In this document: in pieces, positions 11,770 through 23,699 of the stretch
Numbering within the stretch: position 1 is the stretch's first letter
Layout: every line of letters begins with the position of its first letter
Assembly (NCBI RefSeq): GCF_000471905.2
Contig: NW_006498085.1
Coordinates: 54,757-118,756 of the forward strand
Length of the DNA: 64,000 nt
Source of the DNA: Amborella trichopoda
Lineage: Eukaryota > Streptophyta > Magnoliopsida > Amborellales > Amborellaceae
Reading direction: 5' to 3'
Notes under the pieces: generated by a model
What the model saw: the letters and a program-made list of their open reading frames with translations, nothing else
Databases searched by the model: none
What the model was told of the DNA's origin: nothing
Program-made: the position numbers and the translations under genes

Positions 11770-13121
11770 TTCAAGGAAACGCTCTCTTTATGCACATGAA
11801 CATGTATCCCTCTATACATGGTTGCTTCTGAAAATCTAATTGCCATATGTACATGCCGTGAAAAAGTTTTATTGCGGTTTTTTTGAAAATATAACACTGC
11901 CCTCTATGAAGATTCAAATTGGAAATCGTGGACCTTGATGTGCATTAACTAGGAGGAGATAATCTCTGTGTTTTCCACAAAGGTTTAGCCGTGGCAAGCG
12001 GTATAATAATACATATGACAATACCCTTTTGGACAATCTCCTATTACACCTAACCATCTTAATTGGAAGTCCTATAAGCAAGTTCATCATTACTTCTACC
12101 CACCCACTCGTCCGTAATCTGACCATCTGTCAACTGACCACCCACTTCAATCGTCTGATCATATCAACTTATCCATCATCTGGTTGTCCATCCATCCTTT
12201 CATCACCCATCTAAAGACGAGATAGCTATCCACCACCATATGATGCACAAAAATTTGAAAGAGAAACGATATACAAGGGCAAGTCTCATGAGACTCAAGG
12301 GACTCACTCACTCACATCACAGACTCATTAAATCTTACAAGATTCTGCTATACCATGCAGAGGTTGGGATTTTAAACATCAATTTTCTAGTTTCCTTATA
12401 ATAACACCACGTTGTCTAGTTCCTTGCAACCTTTAATTATATTCAGTGTTTTCAGATTCACTTTGCTTAGGCAAGTCACTTGGAGCCCCAAAACTAAACT
12501 GAAGCAAATCCAATCCCGAAATTTGTGAACTTTTTTATTTTTTGCTATACTAATTGGGTTGAATATATGCAAAAAATGGTAACTATACCCTATATGCTTA
12601 TTAATACCAGAAAAACTCAACATGTTCACGATTTTGAAAGATATAAGAGGTATGATGGACCTCTTTTTTTTTATTCCTTCGAAAGTTTCCCCCCCCCCGG
12701 CCAAATACACCCAAAGGCTTCACCGAATCTCATAACAGACAATATATTCAGAAATGTACAAAAACTTGAGTTCAAGACCCAAAACTTGCCTATATTAGCT
12801 CAACTTGCGCTAACCTATTCAAAGACCCATGACCATCAAATGATCACAACAGTATAGGAAGGCACCAATGCAGCAGAACCTCACTACCTCCATATTTTGA
12901 AAGAAGCAACTCACTCCAGAAATGACAATTGCACTAAGCAACATAATCCCTCGAGTAGAAAATTGGTTTATCTACCCTATCTAGCATGGAAAATTTGGGA
13001 ATTCACTGATAATAACAATCCTGAAAAAACTAGAGAATAGATGATACAACTCAAGAATATTCTTCGATGTTATTATAATTCCATAGCAGAAAGAATAGCA
13101 TTCATGGATTGAGCAGTAAAC
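11770..13121. other. Intronic or intergenic DNA without recognised gene
   Basis: I searched both strands for the sixth exon expected for the WDR11-like gene and did not see it. Open frames here (12396-12710 minus, 12525-12857 plus) overlap each other antisense and match nothing that I know. A poly-C run lies at 12691-12699. Around 12080-12200 there are short imperfect repeats of a 'catctg...ccatcc' kind. Confidence 0.4.
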
Positions 13122-16100
13122 CTTCCAGATGAAGAAGCCCTCAAAGCTCTTATTGGAGCTCGTTCTGGCTTCTGTAGTACCCGAAAAGTGCGATTCAGGC
13201 CAGTTCGGAGGCAGGTAATTACAAGTCTATTAGTATAGCCCCCACCTTTATCGTTAGCCTGGAGTCATTAGAATTCAATTTCAGTCCCACCAAATGATTT
13301 ATGATGGCTATAGCAGTTATGGTAGAGAATAGCATGCCTAAATTGGTAACCAGCAAAAACATTCAATGTTCAATGAAGTATGGAAAGTTTGAGATGGACG
13401 ATTATTAAAATTTTAAACAGACGCACAGGACTAAATCTGTTTAAGGAAGCATAGTGTTGTGGAGTATATCCATAACTTCAGAAGATTGGTATTCCAGGTA
13501 TTTTGACAAAGAACGGTTCCATCCCCAAAAATTAAGCTGCTGATTCAACTTCAGTAGATTAGAGAAATTAGGTAATATGTTTGGGCACATCATTAAGTAA
13601 AGCTATGTTTATGATGGCTCACACCCACACACACCCACATACAAGCACAAACATATAATGTCTGAATATACAGGCCATATATTTTAGACCCCTTAGAGAT
13701 ACATTTGCAAATTGAGATACATTTGCAAATTGAGCTACAAGTGGGAATATACAGGCCATATATTTTAGACCCCTTAGAGATACATTTGCAAATTGAGCTA
13801 CAAGTGGGAATGTGGCTGGCAAGAATAGCGGTGGGCAGGAATATCAGTGTGACCAATATTTTAAAAAAAACCGATCCAGATCAAAATCGCACAATCCAGA
13901 TCGGGAATCGCCAAAACCAATCTGATGCTTAACAAATATCAGGAACCAGCCGGTTTCCCCCAAGAATCGGATGGTTCATTCTAGGGACCGTCAAGTCCTC
14001 TCAGAGTCCTACCGAGAACCGGTTCCACATTTTCTTATTCATTGTATTTTTGTATTTTCTTCGATTCTATTATTTTACAAATTTCAATTCAATAGAGGCC
14101 CACCACACCTATAAGGAGGGCCCCACGTCCATGTGACACGATGGACGTCGTGAGTTTGGATCCTTGGAGCGAGTGCTTTGCGATAATAAAGCTAGAGGCC
14201 CCCCCTTCTTCGCTTACATGCCAAAGAGGGATAATTTCATTCCGTTGTTTTGCCACATTTGCTCCATTGAAACTTTAGCATGTATAAGACAAAAATTTAA
14301 GAACTTAAGCATTTATTAAATTACACTACATGCTACATGCAATTTAGGCCTATTCCCTATGTAATGAAATTTAAGCATTTAAGCATTAGGCCTATGTACA
14401 ACATTGAAAGACAAAATAAAAAGGAAAAATTACATACATATCCGTCATAGTTTGTGTTATTACAAAACTACCGAGTAGTTTCCGTTATTATTTATCTGTC
14501 CGTTTTTTTCATGTCATAACAAAAATTTAAAAAAAAGATAATTTTATCCTTTTTCGGTTGTTGAACAACCGATTCAATGGATTTTCGGTTGTTCAACAAC
14601 CGAAATTAGACCAATTTCGGTTTTTGAAAAACCGAAAATTCAAAATTTTGGATTGTTGAAGAACAAAAAATTTTAAATTTTCAGTTCTTCAAGAACCAAA
14701 AATTTTTTCTCTTAGGTCCTCTGTGTATTCTTTGTCTATGAATTTTCCTTTTTCGGTTGTTGAACAACCGAATTCAATGGATTTTCGGTTGTTCAACAAC
14801 CAAATTAGGCCAATTTCAGGTTTTTGAATAACCGAAAATTGAATGGATAACCATAGGGAAGAGTTTAAACCCACCCAATGTAATGGATAAACATAACCCA
14901 CCCAATGTAATGGATAAACATAGTGGGAAAGAATGGATAAACATAGGAGAGAGAGTGGATAAACGTAGGGAAGAGTTTAAAAGGAAAAGACAAGTAAAGG
15001 GCATAGAGAGAATTTGGTTGTTCAAAATTTAAAAAATTTGATTAGTCAATAGAGAGAGAATACGAGGAAAAAAATTTCGGTTCTTCAACAACCAAAAATT
15101 GGCCTGATTTCGGTTGTTCAAAGTCCAAAAATCCATTGAATTCGGTTGTTCAACAACCGAAAAAGGGTAAAATTGTCTTTTTTTTTAATTTTCATGATGC
15201 CATGAAAAAAACGGACAGATAGGTAATAACAGAAACTATTCGATAGTTTTCTAATAAAGCAAGCTATAACGGATATGTACGTAATTTTCCCAAATAAAAA
15301 TTTAAGCATTTTTTGTCATTTATATAGGCCCACTTATAATTGTATTTTTAATGAGATAAAAAATTTAAGCATATTGGTCATTTAACTAAATCCTTTAGCA
15401 TATTGAGATAAAAAAATTGAAGCATAATGAGGAAAATACAAAAACATTCAAATGTAATTGGAGTCAACTAAATGCTAAATCGATTTCATAATTCATATAC
15501 ATAAATAAAAGAAAAATCAAAGAAGATACAAAACAAACTAGAAAATAGCCTAAAACAAAAGAAGTTGGTCATTTATATAGGCCGACTTATAATTGTATTT
15601 TTAATGAGATTCATTTAAGAATATTGGTCACTTAACTAAATCCTTTAGGATATTGAGATAAAAAAATTGAAGCATAATGAGAAAAATACAAAACGTTCTA
15701 GTGTAATTGGAGCCAACTAAATGCTAAAGCGCTTTCATAATTCATATACATAAATAAAAGAACAATCAAAGGAAATACAAAACAAACTAGAAAATAATCT
15801 ATAACAAAAGGAAAAGTATACAATGAGACCATTTATCTTTGGCACAAGGTGGTCACAATTAATCTTGACCATTGGATGTGAAATTAGATGGCTACATTTA
15901 TTCCAATGACCAAGCTCAAACTTCAAAGTTCCATTGACCAAGCTCAAACTTCAAAGGAAATTTTCTCAAACTTTGTGACACACCAAAGCTTTCAGATTTC
16001 ACATAAGATGGTTGTACATAATTATGACCACCTTATATAAAAGGTAAATGGTCTCATTGTACACAATCCCATAACAAAAAGACTAACAAACTAACCATCC

Positions 16101-19100
16101 ACCCAAATAATAATGTGTTCAACCCAAAATTGCAAATTTGTTTCACCATATGAGAACCTAATGATCATTTCTCAAATGTACTAAAAAAATTTGATGATAA
16201 AAACAAACACAACATAAAAACAGATATTGGACTAGTTTTCTTTTCACTCTTTCCCTATCTCAGATTGGGCTTTTCTTTTTCACTGTCACTCACACACATT
16301 ATCTTTCTCTTGGATTAGGTTTTTTCATTTTCCACTCTCACTCACACACTCTCTCTCTTGGACTGAGATCGTTTTTCACTCTCACTCTCTTCCTCTCTCA
16401 CTCTCTCTCCTCGATTGCATTTTACTTCTCCGTCTCTCTCTCCCACCCCCTCCTCTCTCTCCCCACCCCCCTCCTCTCTCTCCCAACCCCCCTCTCTCTC
16501 TCCCCACCCCCCTCTCTCAATTACGCACGTGATTGTGCCCCAACTTTAGACAAATTTAAATATGACACCACTAGTGACAAAATATTGACAAAAATGTGAA
16601 TGAAAATAAATAATTAATTGAATAAGTTAATTTTCATATAAAGGAAAAAAAAGAAATCAGTAGGCAAGATCCCTTATTTACAAGCGCAACTGGCATTAGA
16701 GATTATAAAAGTAAATAATTTGAGTTAGAGAGATTCATTTTTTTAGCAATTGGTTGCATTTTAAACTCTATTTTGACTGCGAAATGAATGTAATGGACAA
16801 AGGCTCCGGCATAAGACAGGTTCCCAATATTTATGTACTTTCGCTAAAATAATGAAAATCACAATGCAACACCTTCTTTTTTTTGGAAACCTACAAGCCT
16901 AGATTTTTAAGAAATTATTTGAAAATTTTTTAAAGCCAAAACTGGCTGATCCAGCTGATTCTCCAATCCGAATCACCGATCTGGCTCGGTTTTTGGGGTG
17001 GCTGATCCGGGTCACCGATCAGTTTTTTAAAGCAATGAGAGTATCAAAAACAATGCATCTTCCAAAAATAATTTTGCTAAATAAAATAATGTAAAAATGT
17101 GGCCACCAATATAAAGGAATAAAAACCAAGGGAGGAAAGGAATGAAAAATGAACACCCTAATAAGGATAAAGTAATGAAGTACCACTATGGTATGGGCAA
17201 GCCACAAATATGCATGATCCATGAAATACAACATTCAAACGTTTAGGTAGTTATGTACAATTGTTGAATATAAGAATCACATGACTACCATTGGACACCC
17301 CAATAATAAACTCTCATATGTAAATGATACAGCCCGTTGTCACCAAATATTATCAAACAAAAACTAAATTAGATTGAAATAGGAAACCATTTCCCTAAAT
17401 GCACAATATAGATGCATGTATTATTCACATTCATGCCCAAAATCATTAATAATATGCACACAACACAGGCACAAACACAATCATGATCACACAGAAAAAA
17501 TAAGGTTTTCTTTAACATGATAATAATAAAGTTTGGTATCATGCTTATGGTATTGTGAATGCTTAATGCTTGTTTCCCTTTAAACAACTTTGGGTTAGAA
17601 GCATTTTACATCATCTATCAAATAAACATTAAAGCACAAGAGCGAGGTTTAAAAGACAGATCAGTGATCCGGATCGCGCATTAGGATTGCCAATCCGTTT
17701 TGGTGGATCGGCGATCTGATTTCCCAAATTGGTCATTAAAAAATTAAAACTTTGAAAAAAAAAAAAGAAAAAGTGGGGTCGGTTCTGACCGATTCTCTGA
17801 CAGTACCGGCCACTTCTGTCAGAGAACTGGCTGTGTCATGGGGAGACCGGCCAGTCCCCGATATTTCACGAGAACCAGTTCGCACCCGACAATGCCTGAT
17901 CCGGATCGGCCGGTTTTGATTTGAATCGGCATTTTTTAAACCTTGAATGAGAGTATTAACCCATAAGGGGCATTAAAACCTTCCCAACAAATAACAAATG
18001 CCCCTGTATTTTATAGCCATTTTTCTCTCTATCCATGAAAAATAAGATGCCCTTATTCATAAATATTACGCAGCCCTTCCCTCCCTTCCTCAAGCAAAAA
18101 CGCACACACACAATGTTGTGTCTCAACATTTACAGAGTCTTGGACAAAAACCCAAAAATTCAAAGGCAAAGATAACCTACCTGAAACTAGAAATCATAAA
18201 TATAATAAAAAAGAAAGTATTTATCGTGTGCCAAAGATTTAATATATGCAAATACCTGAGAGTAAGAAAATGAAACGAGCCTGGAATTTCCAAGCCATTT
18301 CAAACCCCTTATGACACCAACATGAACAGAAAAGCTTGCTGCAACTGCATTAGCAGCGACATCGACAACATCAATATTCCCATGCTGAGTTCCCAAAGCA
18401 ACCAATGGAACTGCAGCTGCAGGATTATTTCCGCCACCTTCATAGAGAAATCAAAATTATATTAAAGGAAATAACATATTTATATCAATCCCAGATATGC
18501 CCAAGCATAAAAAGGTTAATGCTATGAAACATCAAGCGCAAGTTGTAAAACTTACGTGCCAACGTAGCTGTCAGGGAAGGAGAAGGTACAGCTAGCATCG
18601 TTAAAGTTGAAGAGAGTAGATGAAGTTGGCCGACCAAAGCAATCTGCATCATAGGACAATAACATTACAATTTACGTCACCAGATGTAGTAGAGCAAACA
18701 ATTTCTAAGTCATTCACAAGTGTATATACACACACGCACACCCACATTAAAGAAAGCAACTCAATAATGTAGGTCACTCTATAGGAGTAATCAAAAAATT
18801 TGAAGTGTGCCTGAATTGAAAGTTCCACTGCAAAACATAAATAGTAGATATGGACATTACATATGCATCTCAACTTTTGCAGGTTGCCTTCATCATTTGT
18901 GACCTTTCTTTATTTATGTGACTTATCTTTTCTAGAGCACCCGCAAAAAAAAAACAAAGAAAGAAAAAATACATGCACAAGAAAATATTACTGAATAAGC
19001 CTCCAATGACTGTGAGGGGAAAGAAGTAACAACCCATAGATTTTGCGGCACAATGAGTGCATGACTACGTCGACAGAGATTCAAAGCATGGTCAATGATA

Positions 19101-22100
19101 TCTTAGTTCATATTTCTCACCACCCATTCATCCAACATTACATGTATGCACTTCCAAACTTTTGTTAACAAAGATCCAGATTTGGTTTTGATGCATCCCA
19201 AGACAGTAGGACTGAGAAATAGGGCACAATACAAGGGATACATCAGGTTTCTCTTTCACATAAGACCTAGAAAAAGAAGCAGTAAAAACATATACTCATA
19301 AGAAACAAATCTAAAACAAAAGTACTTTTTACAAACCTTGAGTGCGAGTTCTGATTTGGTGAAAGATGAGCCTGATGAGAAAATGCCACTGTCACTTAAG
19401 ACTGACGGTTCCTTGTCTGTCAAGTCATTTTGTGCCTTAGTAACTGCTTTTTCATTTTCATCTCCAATCGCAGATAAATTTGATGTACCACCATGACCAT
19501 CTCTCCTGCCTTCAGCACTCAAGAGCCATTTCCAGATTTTGCCATCATCAGAAATGGAGATCACGTTAGCCACAGTAACAAGAAAGGATCTATTATGATT
19601 ATCTAAAGCACTAAAATCTCCTGTTGTAACCGAGGATGGAAAACTGGGTAATGTATCCAAACAATGCCACCCAATGTTTCTAAGGTTAGACTCCAATGGG
19701 GAGACAACAACCGCAAGGACACCTGGAGAAGGAACTGTAATGCCGATTGAGGGGATTAATTCTTCCATTGTACACAGCACATGTGCCTGTTCTCCACTGC
19801 AAATCGAAAAGACCAAAAAAAAAGTCCTTGATAAGAAAGCAAACAAAAGGTGCCAAAAAAGCAGCTGGCATGATTTGCAGCATGGTGAAAACTTATCTTG
19901 TGAATGCCAGAAATGGAACCATTGTACGTAAATGAATATGTGTTGCTCCATTATCCATATTACCAAAAAACAAAAATACGGTCAAACATGTCACTCATTT
20001 ATCTTGTGACACACAAACAGCCAATAGTTGTGGCAAGGGTACACTGAAAGAGTTGGGTTTTGTGGCATTTAAAGGCCTTGAGAGCATGTAAGAATAAATA
20101 TTTATAATGGATGTTCACAATCCAGTGGAAGTGTTAGTTGAGGACATTGGGTTTGGCGGTCTATGGCTCAGGCCATTAGCCAAAACCCTTACACTTGTGC
20201 ATAGGCACTACTATTGAGGGTTTCAGTGGGTCATCCCTTGTCGAGGTAAGAGAGATGCCTAGGGATGATGACAAGAGCCAAAAAGCTGATGGAATTCTTT
20301 CATACCATTGCAGGCCTGTGAGGGCAAGGGTCAAATCCTCAACGAGCACCGCACGGCATGTACACATGACAACTGCATTATGATAAGCAGCCATATAGAG
20401 AGCGAATCGTGCCCATAAGAGTGTCCCCATTCACTATAGTCATAAGTGTGTGTGCATCCTTATAGAATGACCTTCTCTTAGGGATGAACTTGTAATCTAC
20501 AGGTCAGCGACCCACATGGGGTGGGACGTGGGGCCCACACAGGCCACACGCCCCCCCAATTACATGCCCCATGACCTCCCAATTTATTGGGAGATTTTCT
20601 AGGGGATCATGTTAAGATATGAAAATATTTTCTTTTTTTTAAAATAATTTGAAATAGATCTTCTTCTTTGACTTTGGATTCCTAAAATAATTGAAAGTTA
20701 TTTCTATGTGTGATAGAGTCATGATTATGTGGGACTATGGAAGATCTAATTCTAGTTTGAATAGGAGTGGATATTGGTCAAGGATCCAAGGAATAATGGT
20801 TCTAAGATTCCTCCTTGATCATAATGGATGATCTAAGGAATGGATGGCTTAGATTTAATTCTCTCTTCAACTCACAGATTATCTAGGATTCCTTAGTCAA
20901 ATTTGAGTCCTATCGAAACATGGCATACGCTAGGCCCTGAAGAACTGTATAAAGGGTTTTCAGTCATTGCCAGCATCATAGTTTGTGAGATCTGTCTCTT
21001 CTTCTCTCACCTTCATGCCCCATCTCTCTCTATATCTCTCTCTACTCCTCTCTCTCCAGGGTAGGTGATACCCCACCTAATGACAAGGCCATAAGGCTGG
21101 CTTGAACCAACCAGGCTAGGCTGAGAAAGGCGAATGCACAGTCCAACTCTAGTTGGTTTAGGGGGTGGTGCCACATTGTGGCATGCTCCAAGTTTAAGGG
21201 TTGAAAAGAAACCCTATTTGTGTTAGAATCCATGCTCCCAGCACCAGTTATTGTGATAGATGGTATCGTCATAGGTGCTCCCAGATTTGGAGGACTCAAG
21301 CAGGCCAACGATTAGTGCGCCATCAGTCTAGTAATATCAGGTGTGGGTTGTGCTAAGTCCTACAGAGGTAACCCTTGTTGGGGTTTGTGGCCTTTAAAGC
21401 CTAGAGAGCTTGTATATAAAAATATTTAATAGTGATTTGCGTACTTAGTGGGAATGTATTGTGGCCGACTATCCTAGGGTTGGGAATGTACTTGTAGTAA
21501 GTTTTATTTTCTACTTCCGCTGTGTATTTGGGATTGTAAGTAGAATTGCCCTGTTGTTAATAGAAGAAAAACAGAAAATATTTGAATTTTATACCTCGGG
21601 AATTCTACATAACCACTACTTTCACAAAGAACCATGAGGTTCTCCATAAGTTGAAGAAATGAGGCACCTTCAAATAGATAGAGATCACATAACCTAAGGA
21701 CAGATTAACCAGACAAGTACTCCATATCCATGTGAAAAACTAATCAATCACTCGAGCAATTTACATAGCTCTTAGAATAATGACAATTAAAGCTTTCCTT
21801 CCAGAAAATTGCAGGCAAAACTTCTCTTTTATCAAGTATCTTAATAAGACTATATGCACGGGCAGCTAAAAATGAAAGCTTCACTAATGGAAAGATTAAA
21901 AGAATGCATAGTTCGGAAGGTCTAGGGGCAGCATACCATACATGTCATGCATCAACAATGACTCTGGCTGTTGTGGCATCATCAATAAGAGGAGAAACTT
22001 TAGGTAACCAATATTCAAGGAAATTTATCAGGTATCAAAGGGTGTAGTAGAACAAAGCATGTGTGCCCCAAAATCCCCATCCAAGATTGCAAAAAGGAGA

Positions 22101-23660
22101 CATGAAATTGGCCGCTGATTTGTAGGTCACATTAATTAATTTGGGAGAGGCTAGGGCAGTAGATTCATTCTAATGGTGCGTGATTAGAGATGAACAAACC
22201 GTGACGCACAGTCACATAAGGGAATTTCCCACCACCGATGATTTCCCTGAATCACTTTAAAGATATTACTCTTCCTGCTTCTTGTTACTGGAATAATTTT
22301 CAGAACCTAAATCCGACGTTGAGTTTTAGCATTGGACGATGGACAGATACAATAGGATCAGACATTCAATGTGTGCTAATAAGTGACTAAGGGAGACCCC
22401 ATGAATTGTACCGGTAATACTCTGTGCAAAAACTCTAGCAGCTTGTTGAAATGTAGTAAGAAGTAAATACTCGTTTATAATGACTAATGATTCAACATAC
22501 ATGTTCATAGCATAGAAACAGCAATTGCTTCTAATCATTGTAGATTCACAAATGCTACTGAATGAGCAAAAGAAGAATTTTCTTGCAATAGGACCTCTGA
22601 ATTGGAAGTAGGAACATATTACGAGAAAAGTTGGATAGGATGCTCACTCTTTGCGCTTCCAGATACTGAGTTTTCCATCGAGATGAATGCAGTAGAGGAG
22701 ATCGTGATAGGGGTCGGGAAGCAGATCGAGGAATCTAGCACAACCACGCGGCAGAGGGGTCGAGAAGAGGACGCTCCGGTACTGCAGATCGAAGACCAGG
22801 AGCTCCCTGGGGAAGGCAATGTACAGGATATGCTTCCAAAGAGGTGAGAACACAAACTTGACAAATATCTGAGGGAACACAGAGAGGGCAGGGGAAAGGG
22901 GTGGAGAAAATGGTCCATCTGACATCATCGTCGCCAGATCCGATGAGGAGGATGACGAAAATGGCAGCTGGTGCTCCTGAAAGGATATATCATAGTAGTT
23001 GTCATCGTCTTGGGTCACTCCTGTGTGGCGGTTTGTGGTGGCGGTTAGGGAGAGGAGGAAGGCCTTGAGGCCAAGAACGCAGGTGTGGCAGGAGTCGAAG
23101 GGGTCACGCCGGATGCAGGAGAGGTACTCGGGGGAAGCATCATACTTCCACACGCAGCGGCCTGTGGCAGGGTTCCATAGGGAGACAAGGGAGGGACCGG
23201 TGATCGAGGCTAAGAGGAGGTGGTCGCTCTCACCACAATTGAGCCAGCAGAGGTCCTGGACTCCCGCCTTGGACTCGGGCACCTCCATCCACAACATGAT
23301 GCGGCGAGAGTGGGCGTCCCAGATCGCTATTCGGCCCTGGCGGTCCCCAACAGCCAAGCGAAGGCCGTCACTGCCACTGCCATCCCCGTGCTGGTTGTCG
23401 AGGGAGCGTGGAGAGGGGGGAGGCCATCGGAGAGCGGTGACAAAGGGGGCGAGGGAGTGGGCCGAGGAGGGCATCGGGAGGATGCATGCAACTTGCATTG
23501 ATACCGTCTCGACCACCACAACGCAGCTGCCAGCGCCATAGGCCAGCAGGCCACTCGAGCTGCAATCAGCGCATCCGCCATTGTTCCTGCTCGAAGGCCC
23601 GGGCACCACCACAGTATCTGCGCTCCCACCACCACCTCCTCCTCCCGATGATGATGCCAT
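13122..23660 (-). CDS. WDR11: WDR11-like WD40 protein, 5' five exons (partial)
   Basis: Exons on the minus strand are 23660-22648, 19796-19337, 18643-18556, 18437-18256 and 13258-13122. All have GT-AG ends and the codon phases match (2/1, 0, 1/2, 0), giving about 625 residues. The ATG at 23660 (MASSSGG) is chosen over an in-frame upstream codon that lies in the (GA)n leader. Exon 1 has WD40-type blades, for example RIAIWDAHSRRIMLW (about 110-124) and SLVSLWNPATGRCVWKYD (about 158-174). Exon 2 opens GEQAHVLCTMEELIPSIG, exon 4 encodes VALGTQHGNIDVVDVAANAV, and exon 5 encodes GLNRTFRVLQKPERAPIRAL. These are landmark segments of plant WDR11 homologues (about 1300 residues). Animal WDR11 acts in trafficking at the Golgi; the plant role is inferred. 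The rest must lie left of position 1. Confidence 0.8.
13664..13811. repeat. 81-bp tandem duplication with internal 18-bp repeat
   Basis: The block starting 'gaatatacaggccatat' at 13664 recurs at 13745. The first copy contains 'gatacatttgcaaattga' twice in tandem, the second copy once. The copies are otherwise nearly identical, so the duplication is recent. It lies in intron 4 of the WDR11-like gene. The open frames across it are artefacts of the repeat. Confidence 0.9.
13848..14035. repeat. MITE-like repeat R2, fragment (left-type end)
   Basis: It begins with 'attttaaaaaaaaccgatccagatc' (given here only as landmark text) and is rich in 'gatcc/gatcgg' and 'accggt' words shared with 16888-17036, 17646-17942 and 56163-56450. 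It may be one end of an element whose other end is at 17036 and which was later split by the Mutator-type insertions. This link is inferred. Confidence 0.5.
14423..15291. mobile_element. Mutator-type foldback element, 869 bp, with 9-bp TSD
   Basis: The ends are long inverted repeats: GGAAAAATTACATACATATCC on the left (first bases shown) against the complement of GGATATGTACGTAATTTTCCC on the right. Similarity runs for about 190 bp through 'ctgtccgtttttttcatg'. It is flanked by identical 9-bp copies of AAATAAAAA (14414-14422 and 15292-15300), the duplication length of the Mutator superfamily. There is no transposase frame, so it is non-autonomous. Inside are several 17-bp palindromes CGGTTGTTnAACAACCG (14555, 14586, 14754, 15143) and short tandem copies of ATGGATAAACATA (about 14840-14965). 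It lies in WDR11-like intron 4. Confidence 0.88.
15315..15809. repeat. 253-bp period tandem duplication
   Basis: The block beginning 'gtcatttatatagg' at 15315 recurs at 15568 with few differences over roughly 245 bp (shared 'cttataattgtatttttaatgag', 'attgaagcataatgag', 'aaacaaactagaaaata'). The second copy carries the next Mutator-type element at its end, so the duplication probably came first. Confidence 0.85.
15810..16070. mobile_element. Mutator-type MITE, 261 bp, with 9-bp TSD
   Basis: Terminal inverted repeats read GGAAAAGTATACAATGAGACC at the left and, complemented, GGGATTGTGTACAATGAGACC at the right (first 20 or so bases). Similarity continues through 'aaggtggtca'. The flanks are identical 9-mers ATAACAAAA (15801-15809 and 16071-16079). 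It has no open frame. An internal duplication repeats 'ccaagctcaaacttcaaa' (about 15908-15955). A 3'-end copy of the same family is at about 61190-61242. Confidence 0.88.
16230..16520. repeat. CT/CCCCTCTC-rich low-complexity tract
   Basis: The stretch has repeated 'cactctcactc' words passing into 'ctctctctccccaccccc' units of about 25 bp (16440-16520), repeated about four times. It lies within intron 4 of the WDR11-like gene. Confidence 0.8.
16888..17036. repeat. MITE-like repeat R2, fragment (right-type end)
   Basis: It contains 'gctgatccagctgatt', 'gaatcaccgatctgg' and ends 'gatccgggtcaccgatcagttttttaaag'-like text. This is the mirror of the end of the copy at 17646-17942. No TSD was identified. 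Confidence 0.5.
17646..17942. repeat. MITE-like repeat R2, fullest copy
   Basis: Both ends carry the inverted motif GGTTTAAAA...TTTTTTAAACC. Next to each end is a CCGGATC-type block (gatccggatcgcgc at the left, gatccggatcggcc at the right). The middle has an A-rich tract and 'ggtcggttctgaccgattct'. No coding capacity and no clear target duplication were found. Superfamily is not determined. Confidence 0.6.
20053..21600 (+). repeat. LTR-like dispersed repeat R1, copy d
   Basis: It lies in intron 1 of the WDR11-like gene. The start at 20053 ('gttgggttttgtggcatttaaaggcc') recurs at about 21377 ('tgttggggtttgtggcctttaaagcc'), so the structure looks like repeat, body, repeat start. It shares with copies a-c the 'gagatgcctaggg', 'ggatggcttagatttaatt' and 'tgcgccatcagtc' blocks. 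It is probably a degraded LTR element; no coding domain is seen. Confidence 0.55.
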
Positions 23661-23663
23661 ACA

Positions 23664-23690
23664 CTCTCTCTCTCTCTCTCTCTCTCTTAC
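23664..23690. repeat. (CT)n microsatellite in WDR11-like 5' leader
   Basis: About 12 CT repeats on the plus strand (GA on the coding strand) lie just upstream of the chosen ATG. They would be in the 5' UTR. (CT/GA)n leaders are common in plant promoters and 5' UTRs. Confidence 0.85.
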
Positions 23691-23699
23691 TCCAAAAAA

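Noticed and set aside
13593..13932. Repetitive short frames (ICKCISKGSKIYGLYI and similar)
   Set aside because: Produced by the 81-bp tandem duplication; no start context, splicing or family match.
22999..23541. 180-codon plus-strand frame (and 23220-23501, 22602-22847)
   Set aside because: Antisense shadows of GC-rich exon 1 of the WDR11-like gene; the minus frame has the recognisable WD40 blades.
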